Positions 35,026 to 41,133 of a stretch of DNA of 64,000 nt are shown piece by piece. A program made the position numbers and the translations under genes. The notes under the pieces are model-generated. The model saw only the letters and a program-made list of their open reading frames with translations, was not told the origin of the DNA and searched no databases. The stretch's first letter is position 1. Every line of letters starts with the position of its first letter. The DNA comes from a virus: positions 158,070 through 222,069 of IMG/VR virus record IMGVR_UViG_3300032050_000004. One strand, given 5' to 3'.

Positions 35026-35099
35026 TAGTCCCGAGGCGATTCGAACGCCTGACCGTCTGCTTAGAAGGCAGATGCTCTATCCAGCTGAGCTACAGGACC
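35026..35099 (-). tRNA. tRNA-Arg (anticodon TCT)
   Basis: Full cloverleaf by eye: acceptor GGTCCTG/CGGGACT (with two G-U pairs), D stem GCTC/GAGC, anticodon stem TCTGC/GCAGA with loop CTTCTAA, T stem AGGCG/CGCCT with loop TTCGAAT. CCA is not encoded (only the discriminator A), so it needs a CCA-adding enzyme. AGA codons, read by TCT, are frequent in the AT-rich genes here. Confidence 0.93.
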
Positions 35100-35105
35100 A
35101 ATTAG

Positions 35106-35177
35106 TAGCGGGAAGAGGATTCGAACCTCTGACTTCCAGATTATGAGTCTGGTGACCTACCTCTGGTCCATCCCGCA
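35106..35177 (-). tRNA. tRNA-Met (anticodon CAT)
   Basis: Acceptor TGCGGGA/TCCCGCT with a 1:72 mismatch, D stem GACC/GGTC, anticodon stem CCAGA/TCTGG with loop CTCATAA, T arm AGGAGG-type stem (AGAGG/CCTCT) with TTCGAAT. The unpaired first position resembles initiator tRNAs, but the three G-C pairs of an initiator anticodon stem are missing. Elongator Met, or Ile2 with lysidine, remain possible. Confidence 0.85.
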
Positions 35178-35249
35178 GTATTTTTTTCTTATTACAAAAA
35201 TAGTAATAAAAAATTAAAAACAAATTTTATAATAAAATTATAAGATTTG

Positions 35250-35323
35250 CTCTCCTGACTGGGCTCGAACCAGTGACCCATTGATTAACAGTCAATTGCT
35301 CTGACCTACTGAGCTACAGGAGA
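35250..35323 (-). tRNA. tRNA-Asn (anticodon GTT)
   Basis: Perfect acceptor stem TCTCCTG/CAGGAGA, D stem GCTC/GAGC, anticodon stem ATTGA/TCAAT with loop CTGTTAA, T stem ACTGG/CCAGT with loop TTCGAGC. No encoded CCA. Asn codons are very common in the Asn-rich tail proteins of this phage. Confidence 0.93.
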
Positions 35324-35576
35324 TTTTTTTAATTTATGTAGCCGGGGCGGGAATCGAACCCGCAAGACCTTTAGGGGTCAATGGATTTTCTTACTACTAT
35401 AGTTTTCACTACCCTTTCGGTTTGTAGTCTGGACTATACCTTCACCATATTTATCAACTTAGGTGTTCCGTGTCTAGTCTCTACACACGCCCAGTTATAA
35501 TTATTATAACTTGCTTGGCTCGGTATTCCCATTTTACAGGGTTCACCGAATTTACGGAATTCTACTCTCGAAATTT

Positions 35577-36056
35577 CTAACGAGGCACTCTATTTTTATT
35601 TTTTCCACGATAAGTAAAAGTAAAAGCGTGACAGTTTGGACATAAAATTTTTAAATTTTCTATTCTATTATCATCATTTATACCATTAATATGCTCTAAT
35701 TCAAGTGGAATTTCTTTATTCATCCAATGAGTATTTAAACAAGATTCGCATTTTTTTTCTTTAATACCTTCTTTAAATAATCTCAATTTCAATTTATAAG
35801 TTTGAGTATAAGGAGAATTTTCTATTAGAATTTCTTCTATTTTAAATTCTTTACCAAACTTTCTAAATTTCTCTCCTTGATTCCAAGCAGATCCTGTAAA
35901 ATGAGAAATATCAATATTAAATTTCTTGAATTTTAGTTTCAACGTTTTATAATTACCACCAACTGGTAATATTTTTAGTTGCCTACAAACTTCAGCTATT
36001 GATAAACTATTTTTTACAATTACTTCTAATTCTTCTTTCGTATATTTATATTTCAT
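35577..36056 (-). CDS. Intron-encoded HNH homing endonuclease
   Basis: 159 aa. An N-terminal helix-turn-helix-like DNA-binding part (TKEELEVIVKNSLSIAEVCR, then LKLKFKKFNIDISHF), a linker, and an HNH/zinc core: KKCESCLNTHW, PLELEHINGINDDNRIENLK and ILCPNCHAF. It should cut intronless tRNA-Leu genes to spread the intron. The gene fills most of the intron, beginning 42 nt from the 5' splice site and ending about 187 nt before the 3' site. It has its own CTATTTATA-type box 3 nt upstream, inside the intron. Confidence 0.9.
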   Translation of the reverse strand: MKYKYTKEELEVIVKNSLSIAEVCRQLKILPVGGNYKTLKLKFKKFNIDISHFTGSAWNQGEKFRKFGKEFKIEEILIENSPYTQTYKLKLRLFKEGIKEKKCESCLNTHWMNKEIPLELEHINGINDDNRIENLKILCPNCHAFTFTYRGKNKNRVPR

Positions 36057-36059
36057 GAA

Positions 36060-36068
36060 TATAAATAG
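36060..36068 (-). promoter_or_regulatory. Candidate phage promoter box CTATTTATA inside the intron
   Basis: CTATTTATA on the minus strand, 3 nt before the HNH ATG, so the endonuclease may be transcribed without the tRNA exon, as the T4 td intron gene is from an internal late promoter. Confidence 0.45.
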
Positions 36069-36184
36069 TAAGAAAAAAGTTAAACGTGGTTATAGTCAAA
36101 GTCCATCGTGTTTGCCTATTTCACCACCCGGCCATTAATTCAAAGAACAACGATACAAATATATATAAAATATATATAAAAACA

Positions 36185-36212
36185 AAAGAGCTGGAATTAT
36201 CCAGCTCTTTTT
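36185..36212. terminator. Rho-independent terminator
   Basis: Stem AAAGAGCTGG / CCAGCTCTTT with short loop, about 30 nt after the stop of the minus-strand porin-like gene; the symmetric flanks may also act on the other strand. Confidence 0.75.
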
Positions 36213-36240
36213 CTAATTATTTATATTCTAAATTATTGAT

Positions 36241-36951
36241 TTAGAATGACATACTTACAATAAAATTTACGGGTGCTTGAGAGATACCGGGTGCATCCAA
36301 AACATTTTTATAAGAAGGATTTACATATAAACCTGTTTTAACTTTAGAAGTCCAAGAATCAGAAATTTTAAGATCTCTAGTTCCATTAATTCCGATATGA
36401 GTGATACCTGCATCAGTTCTCAAATTTACACCAGAAGCATCAGTAACATAACCTGCTGTTACTTCTAAGTTTTCTTTTACTTTATAACCTGCTTCGAAAT
36501 AGATACCTGCTGCATTATCGGCACCTGCTTCACTTTGATAAGCGGTATAAGCTACTAAACCATAAACATCTTCATTCTTATATTTAAGAGATGTTTCGAT
36601 AAAGTGCGAAGTGTTTTTTCCATAGTCCCAATAATCATTGGAAACACCAGCGTAGTAGTAATCTTTAACAGTCAAAGACAAATTCTTTTTAGTAAAAGTC
36701 ATATAACTATTAAGATTATTACCAAAACCTTCGGTTGCATTAAGTGCTACGGTAGCTTCAGTTCCGAGGGTAAACCAGTCACAGAATTTGTAGTGCATAT
36801 CACCTTCTACAGTTGGTGCTACAGAGAAAGCTACACCACGATTCCAGTGTTGTGTTGCGAGTCCGAAACCAGTGTGTAAACCTTTTTCTTCTTGAGCATA
36901 AGCTCCGATAGCAGTAAATACTGCAAGACATAAGACAATTAGTTTTTTCAT
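36241..36951 (-). CDS. Outer-membrane beta-barrel (porin-like) protein
   Basis: 236 aa. Signal peptide MKKLIVLCLAVFTAIGAYAQ, then alternating amphipathic strands (TLGTEATVALNATEGF, SLTVKDYYYAGVSNDYWDYG, YFEAGYKVKENLEVTAGYVT, VKTGLYVNPSYKN) and a C-terminal SMSF with the terminal Phe expected for BAM insertion. The G-V-S-N-D-Y-W-D-Y-G phrase fits small TorF-type or related barrels. Codons are somewhat richer in G/C than neighbours. It would sit in the host outer membrane; it may mask or replace a receptor, but that is inference. Confidence 0.8.
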   Translation of the reverse strand: MKKLIVLCLAVFTAIGAYAQEEKGLHTGFGLATQHWNRGVAFSVAPTVEGDMHYKFCDWFTLGTEATVALNATEGFGNNLNSYMTFTKKNLSLTVKDYYYAGVSNDYWDYGKNTSHFIETSLKYKNEDVYGLVAYTAYQSEAGADNAAGIYFEAGYKVKENLEVTAGYVTDASGVNLRTDAGITHIGINGTRDLKISDSWTSKVKTGLYVNPSYKNVLDAPGISQAPVNFIVSMSF

Positions 36952-37047
36952 TTTTTTTAATTTTTAATTTTTAATATTTGGATTAAGTTCCAAGTATATA
37001 TAAATATTATAAAATATAAAGAATTGATTTACATAGTTATTAACAAT

Positions 37048-37086
37048 AAAAAAACGGCATAATTTTGAGTTTTTATGCCGTTTTTT
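37048..37086. terminator. Rho-independent terminator
   Basis: Long stem AAAAACGGCATAA / TTATGCCGTTTTT downstream of the minus-strand gene ending at 37109; A and T runs on both sides. Confidence 0.85.
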
Positions 37087-37108
37087 AAAAGTTTTTAACT
37101 AAACTTTC

Positions 37109-37354
37109 TTATCGTCCCCACCATTTCATAAGGCGACGATGAGTAGCTTCAACTGTACGCATCATGCTACGAACTTGCTGACGCTCTTCGGTAGGCATAC
37201 CATCAACTCCATAAGAGAGTTGAGTCATGTTACGACGCATTTCATTGAATTGTTTTCTCATTGCACGTTTGTAATCACGCACACGGGTAAAATTCTCGGA
37301 TGAGATTGTGTTTACACGAGAATTTCTTTTTGTTTTTTGACTTACTGTTTTCAT
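37109..37354 (-). CDS. Small highly basic protein, 81 aa
   Basis: Rich in Arg, Lys and Met (KRNSRVNTISSENFTRVRDYK, RKQFNEMRRNMTQ, MMRTVEATHRRLMKWWGR), no Cys, no signal. It looks like a nucleic-acid-binding or host-takeover protein. It has its own TAnnTTTG box and a strong terminator, so it is a single-gene unit, probably early and well expressed (CGT/CGC codons are frequent). Confidence 0.7.
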   Translation of the reverse strand: MKTVSQKTKRNSRVNTISSENFTRVRDYKRAMRKQFNEMRRNMTQLSYGVDGMPTEERQQVRSMMRTVEATHRRLMKWWGR

Positions 37355-37387
37355 AATTTTTTATTTTTGTAATTATTAATTATAAAA

Positions 37388-37395
37388 CAAATATA
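37388..37395 (-). promoter_or_regulatory. Bacteroidetes-type -7 box (TATATTTG)
   Basis: Matches TAnnTTTG and lies 33 nt before the ATG at 37354. A TTTG occurs further upstream but at shorter than usual spacing. Confidence 0.35.
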
Positions 37396-37404
37396 ATAAT
37401 TATT

Positions 37405-37584
37405 ATGCAAAGTTCAAAGACATTTATTAGAACGCCAGAGGATTACCAGAAGGCTTTGGATTTATTTAGAACATTATGGTTAAATTCCAATAATTTCCCA
37501 ACAATAAAAGCAAAGGTTGCTTTAATGGAAATGATAGAGGAATACGAGTTCAATAATTTTGTAAAAAATAGAAATTTTAATTAA
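37405..37584 (+). CDS. Small hypothetical protein, 59 aa
   Basis: ATG at 37405, stop at 37582-37584. The product begins MQSSKTFIRTPEDYQKALDL, continues as a helical protein (KAKVALMEMIEEYEFNNFVK) and has balanced composition. Divergent from the basic protein gene and overlapping the PcfJ-like gene by 4 nt tail to tail. The normal codon pattern and the close fit between neighbours support it; no family known. Confidence 0.6.
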   Translation: MQSSKTFIRTPEDYQKALDLFRTLWLNSNNFPTIKAKVALMEMIEEYEFNNFVKNRNFN

Positions 37585-38453
37585 GCTGGTTGATTAGCTC
37601 TTCTTCTGCCCCAGATATTGCCATAATTTTGATCAATTTCACCTTTTTTCATGAAAAAAAGTTCTCTTGGGGTATATAGTTGTTTTTGATCTTCTAAAGA
37701 TAAGTCGGGTCCATTTACAGGATAGCTCCATTTGAAACCTTTGAATTTACCTTCGGTTTTCATTTGTTTCAGTAGATCGATAACATATTTCATGTATTTT
37801 TCTACTGGTTTTTTATTTTGTTTCCCTTTTACTTGGGTGATATTACCTGATCCTTCATTATAAGCTATTGTTACATGAGGTTCTTTAGTTTTGGAGTTTC
37901 TAAGTGAAAATAGAGTTGTAGCTTGACCATCTCTTCCGCAGTGACCCATAGCATTTCCTTCTTCTGGGGAATTGTTTGTTTTCAAATCAATCCAATAATA
38001 TCCTTCTGGATATTGTTTGAATACTTCTCCGGATTCATCTTCAATAACTCCGGAAGCGGTAAGTGATTCGTGCCATTCGATAGCAGTATTAAGTGCTTCC
38101 TCTAAATTTTTAATTTGTTTAAGATCGACTTGTGGTCTATTAGGGAATTTAAGCCATTCCATAATAGTATTTACTGTGGTTTCGTTATTTTTTAGATATT
38201 CGATAACTTTATTTTGGTCTAGTTGGGGTAAAATTTCTTTTAAATTAGAACTAGTTATACCATGATCTCCGGCATATTGTTTTGTTGACCAGTCTCCGAG
38301 AACCATTGCATATTTTCCACCTATTTCATTTAAAAAAGTAGCAAATTCTTCTGAGAAACCTAATTTAACAAGTTTTTCGTTTTTATTTTCAGATAAAATA
38401 CCTGCTAATTCTTTAATTCTACTAGAATATTTTTCACTTAATAACATTACCAA
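37581..38453 (-). CDS. PcfJ-like domain protein
   Basis: 290 aa. N-terminus MLLSEKYSSRIKELAGILSE is helical and weakly like the targeting leaders, with ILSE as a possible site. Residues about 20-140 are helical. About 150-250 carry EGNAMGHCGRDGQATTLFSL, then EPHVTIAYNEGSGNITQVKG and KPVEKYMKYVIDLLK, the core phrase (MGHC ... FSLR ... PHVTI ... QVKGKQN) of PcfJ-like proteins known from plasmids and phages. Biochemical role unclear. Convergent with the small gene at 37405. Confidence 0.7.
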   Translation of the reverse strand: MVMLLSEKYSSRIKELAGILSENKNEKLVKLGFSEEFATFLNEIGGKYAMVLGDWSTKQYAGDHGITSSNLKEILPQLDQNKVIEYLKNNETTVNTIMEWLKFPNRPQVDLKQIKNLEEALNTAIEWHESLTASGVIEDESGEVFKQYPEGYYWIDLKTNNSPEEGNAMGHCGRDGQATTLFSLRNSKTKEPHVTIAYNEGSGNITQVKGKQNKKPVEKYMKYVIDLLKQMKTEGKFKGFKWSYPVNGPDLSLEDQKQLYTPRELFFMKKGEIDQNYGNIWGRRRANQPA

Positions 38454-38482
38454 TCTTTATATTAAATATTTAGATTTTTATA

Positions 38483-38491
38483 ATATTTATA
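38483..38491 (+). promoter_or_regulatory. Candidate phage promoter box ATATTTATA
   Basis: One mismatch to CTATTTATA, 14 nt before the ATG at 38506. Confidence 0.3.
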
Positions 38492-38505
38492 AAAAAACTC
38501 TAATA

Positions 38506-40005
38506 ATGAACAAAAATAAATTTAAATTGAATTTTCACATAGTTAAATCAAAAGACAAAAAATTAAGTGAAGACGTAAGTATTTTCAGAACCACCCCTAC
38601 TGTAAATGGTTATTACTTATTATTAAGTTCAGATTTGAGGGGTGAAGATGGAACGAAAGAGACGGCAGTAATGGGTAATTTATTAAAAGTTACAAGTAAG
38701 CAGACTTATGATAAAACCATTCCAAAACCAACTTATTTTAAAGATAATCAAACTGGTCAGTTTGGATGGGGTTATTTTTTACCTATGAATGCGACTGAGG
38801 AAAAAACGAATCAAATATTAAATAATTTAAGAGAACTCAAAAAAGAGTATTACAAAGCAAAAAAAATGGAACCTGCTGAAGATACTGGTAATTTGAGTTT
38901 AAATGATGTAAAAGAACTAAGAAGTGTAGTTAATAATGTTCAAGAATTAGAGAAGGCTATTGAAAACGCTGCGGATAACACTGAAAATTCAGAAATTAAA
39001 AATAGACTCGAACAATATTTTCAAGATTTACAAAGAGCTATCGAGGATGATACTATATTCTTATTTTTGATAGATAACTACGAAAGAGCGAAAAAATTCC
39101 AGACTAGAAATACTGCTTGGAATTATTCTTTATTAAATTCACTTATTATTACAGTTGCTGACCCTACTGCATCTTTGGCTGGACCAAAAGATTATTGGGA
39201 GGGAGTTGGTTATAAAATTAAGGATGAATTTACTAAAAATGGAATTGTAATTACTAAACCTAAATCTTCATTACAAACTAAAGGAAAATCTGATATTCCA
39301 CAAAAGGTTAAATGGGCGAAAGAAAATCCGGATGTAATTAGGGATTTTTTACAAGATCAAGGATATTCTATGAATGAACCGATTGAAGGTAAAGAATATC
39401 AATTAGCAAAATATATAACTTCAAAAGGTCTTTATGGTAGAAGAACTGGTGGCTTTGAAACTGCGATGGTTTATACTAATAACATGGTTGAGGCTATTCC
39501 GGGAAGAGAAATAATAGAACCGGAAGGAGATGCAGATTATAATGTTTTAGAAAAGGATTATGAACAAAATTTGACTCCCTTGTTTAATGCCATTCTTACT
39601 GTATGTGAAAAAACTGGCACATTTATACCTGAGCCTTTAAAGCAAAATAAAGAAGATTTAAAAAATTTCAATAGAGTTGTTTCTGCGTTAGCAAAGAAAA
39701 TGCTGGCAGAAAGTTATGGTGGTGAAGCTAAAGTAAAACCTGAAGATCGTGAGCAATTAGAAGTTAGAACTGAAAGTGTTGCTCAAATCATTAAGAATCA
39801 TTATGGAATTCAATCTGAGGCTAGTAAATACAATATTGCTGCTTTAGGTGCAGACAGAGAATCTTTAGAAAGAAGTAAATCTAAAATATTGAACACAGCT
39901 GATAAACTAATCAATCAAATTGATTCTGAATTAAAAAATAATATTCAAGAGAGCAAGATTAGAAAGATTGTATCAAAATTAATACGAGAGAATTTCAGTA
40001 AATAA
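38506..40005 (+). CDS. ArdC-like antirestriction protein with C-terminal targeting-like motif
   Basis: 499 aa. Residues about 205-250 (KFQTRNTAWNYSLLNSLIIT, AGPKDYWEGVGYKIK) resemble the N-terminal ssDNA-binding domain of ArdC. The C-terminal part (VRTESVAQIIKNHYGIQSEA, SKYNIAALGADRESLERSKS, KILNTADKLINQID) matches the end of ArdC-type proteins. The HExxH zinc site expected before it is not visible (LAKKMLAESY instead), so any protease activity is probably lost. The last residues, KIRKIVSKLIRENFSK, match the amphipathic motif of presumed packaged proteins. A DNA-protecting protein injected with the genome is a reasonable inference. Confidence 0.65.
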   Translation: MNKNKFKLNFHIVKSKDKKLSEDVSIFRTTPTVNGYYLLLSSDLRGEDGTKETAVMGNLLKVTSKQTYDKTIPKPTYFKDNQTGQFGWGYFLPMNATEEKTNQILNNLRELKKEYYKAKKMEPAEDTGNLSLNDVKELRSVVNNVQELEKAIENAADNTENSEIKNRLEQYFQDLQRAIEDDTIFLFLIDNYERAKKFQTRNTAWNYSLLNSLIITVADPTASLAGPKDYWEGVGYKIKDEFTKNGIVITKPKSSLQTKGKSDIPQKVKWAKENPDVIRDFLQDQGYSMNEPIEGKEYQLAKYITSKGLYGRRTGGFETAMVYTNNMVEAIPGREIIEPEGDADYNVLEKDYEQNLTPLFNAILTVCEKTGTFIPEPLKQNKEDLKNFNRVVSALAKKMLAESYGGEAKVKPEDREQLEVRTESVAQIIKNHYGIQSEASKYNIAALGADRESLERSKSKILNTADKLINQIDSELKNNIQESKIRKIVSKLIRENFSK

Positions 40006-40168
40006 AGAAATCATCATCATAATAAGTTCTAAATTTTTTCTTTCTTTTATAACCACATCTTGCACAAATAGATTCTTCAGAATCTTTATGGAATCTTACG
40101 GTTCCAAATTTATGACCTTTGTACCAACAGAAAATAAGAAATTTTATTTGGTTATATATTTTACGCAT
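39995..40168 (-). CDS. Small zinc-ribbon protein, 57 aa
   Basis: Starts with an ATG that overlaps the preceding stop (ATGCGTAA). The product MRKIYNQIKFLIFCWYKGHK, then ESICARCGYKRKKKF, has a C(x)n GHKFG ... CxxC layout like the small DUF1660-type phage zinc ribbons. It overlaps the ArdC-like gene by 11 nt tail to tail. Last of a run of four overlapping minus-strand mini-genes. Confidence 0.6.
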   Translation of the reverse strand: MRKIYNQIKFLIFCWYKGHKFGTVRFHKDSEESICARCGYKRKKKFRTYYDDDFFIY

Positions 40169-40304
40169 TTATTTTCTGTTCTAAATATTTTAATAAAATT
40201 TTGAAGCTGAAATTATTCTCTATATAAACCATATAGAGATTAATTAAATCAAAATGACTATTTGTATCAGGACATAATCCAACTAAATGAAGTAAAAAAT
40301 CCAT
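40161..40304 (-). CDS. Small hypothetical protein, 47 aa
   Basis: Starts by TAATG overlap with the gene before it and ends in an 8-nt overlap with the next. Product begins MDFLLHLVGLCPDTNSHFDL and ends FKILLKYLEQKINA. Hydrophobic and helical, but not a clear TM. Supported by the coupled start and stop signals; no family. Confidence 0.45.
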   Translation of the reverse strand: MDFLLHLVGLCPDTNSHFDLINLYMVYIENNFSFKILLKYLEQKINA

Positions 40305-40453
40305 TATTTTTTTTGTATTTCTAAATTTTTCTTATCTACTCGGATAAGTGAATTTTCATGAATAATTAGACAATAAGAATCAAATTCTTTTTGAATTTCA
40401 ACAAATTCACCTTTTTTCAGTCCGAGAAGTGGGTATTTTACTTTTGCTTTCAT
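40304..40453 (-). CDS. Small hypothetical protein, 49 aa
   Basis: Start placed at the ATG at 40453 after an A-rich leader (AAACAAAACAAA). The frame is open to another ATG at 40492, which would add 13 residues. Product MKAKVKYPLLGLKKGEFVEI, then SYCLIIHENSLIRVDKKNLE, a small SH3-like beta pattern. Overlaps the upstream gene by 47 nt. Confidence 0.5.
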   Translation of the reverse strand: MKAKVKYPLLGLKKGEFVEIQKEFDSYCLIIHENSLIRVDKKNLEIQKK

Positions 40454-40751
40454 TTTGTTTTGTTTTGTTTTTTGAATTAAAACGTTTTTCAACAGAATTA
40501 GTTACAAATTTAAACACTTTTTTTGAATTTAAAGTCAAAAACCCTGAATTTAACTGTAATTTTTTAAATTTAATAATTTCGCGGACAATTTCAACCCCTT
40601 TTTTGGAATTATGCTCATAAAAAAAATTATTTTTTTTTCCTAACCCAGTTCTAACTTTTGGAACATAATCGTTATCAATATAATGTTCGACTAATTTTTT
40701 GCTGAATTCGTCCAAATTATTATAAAATTCTTTTATAACACTTTTCTGCAT
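40407..40751 (-). CDS. Hypothetical protein, 114 aa
   Basis: Helical N-terminal half (MQKSVIKEFYNNLDEFSKKL... HYIDNDYVPKVRTG) followed by a strongly basic second half (KKNNFFYEHNSKKG, KKVFKFVTNSVEKRFNSKNK). First gene of the four overlapping minus-strand genes at 39995-40751, and divergent from the structural gene at 40820. May bind nucleic acid; not recognised. Confidence 0.55.
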   Translation of the reverse strand: MQKSVIKEFYNNLDEFSKKLVEHYIDNDYVPKVRTGLGKKNNFFYEHNSKKGVEIVREIIKFKKLQLNSGFLTLNSKKVFKFVTNSVEKRFNSKNKTKQNESKSKIPTSRTEKR

Positions 40752-40786
40752 GTATTAAAATTATAAAATAAAAAGTTTATTTCAAA

Positions 40787-40795
40787 CTATTTATA
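40787..40795 (+). promoter_or_regulatory. Candidate phage promoter box CTATTTATA
   Basis: 24 nt before the ATG at 40820; would open the tail-gene transcription unit. Confidence 0.45.
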
Positions 40796-40819
40796 AATTA
40801 GAAATAATTAAAATTTATC

Positions 40820-41122
40820 ATGGGAAATACAGCAGCTAATTATCAAGCAATTCCATTGTTAACCAACGGAAATTACAATTTTTATCCGTTCGATTCTACT
40901 GGCTATAGAACAGGAACTACTGTTCATCAGTTGTTTTGTTTGACCGCAGGATCTATAGTCATTTATCCATTGAATGGTCCATCATTTACTTGGACTCCAA
41001 CGGTTAATAGTACATCTATAGATATTTTAGTATCAGGGGTAACAGTTTCTTCTGGAACTTGGGTAGCTTTCAAATCAAAATATGACACAAATCCTTTCTA
41101 TAGTAAAGGTGCTAATCAATAA
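40820..41122 (+). CDS. Small virion structural protein, 100 aa
   Basis: Beta-rich, few charges (NTAANYQAIPLLTNGNYNFY, STSIDILVSGVTVSSGTWVA), no signal. The composition matches small capsid-decoration or neck proteins. Placed 12 nt before the neck protein gene in the same transcription unit. Family not recognised. Confidence 0.65.
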   Translation: MGNTAANYQAIPLLTNGNYNFYPFDSTGYRTGTTVHQLFCLTAGSIVIYPLNGPSFTWTPTVNSTSIDILVSGVTVSSGTWVAFKSKYDTNPFYSKGANQ

Positions 41123-41133
41123 TTTAAATTTAA

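Larger units (their letters stand above)
35390..36098 (-). ncRNA. Self-splicing group I intron (709 nt) in tRNA-Leu
   Basis: The 5' exon ends in U and the intron ends in G, as group I introns require. The catalytic core lies between the HNH gene and the 3' exon: P4-like AATACCGAGCCAAGC (35513-35527), R/P7 region GTGTAGAGACTAGACACGG within 35462-35486, and S region AAGGTATAGTCC within 35427-35442. GACTA and TAGTC can form P7. These look like the T4-type (IA2) core. GAGU just after the HNH stop could pair with the 5' exon ACUU as P1, which would put the HNH gene in the P1 loop; this last point is tentative. Confidence 0.9.
35339..36133 (-). tRNA. tRNA-Leu (anticodon TAA), split by a group I intron
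   Basis: The 5' exon (36133 to 36099) holds the acceptor strand GGCCGGG, the D arm and anticodon stem ATGGA with CTT. The 3' exon (35389 to 35339) starts AAAATCCAT, then a long class II variable arm (GACC/GGTC), T stem GCGGG/CCCGC with TTCGATT, and CCCGGCT. Joined, the loop reads CTTAAAA, anticodon TAA, and both stems pair fully. The intron sits between anticodon bases 34 and 35, the site used in cyanobacterial and plastid tRNA-Leu(UAA). CCA is not encoded. Confidence 0.92.

Noticed and set aside
35106-35177. Calling tRNA-Met an initiator tRNA because of the 1:72 mismatch
   Set aside because: The three consecutive G-C pairs of the initiator anticodon stem are absent, so only tRNA-Met(CAT), possibly Ile2, is supported.
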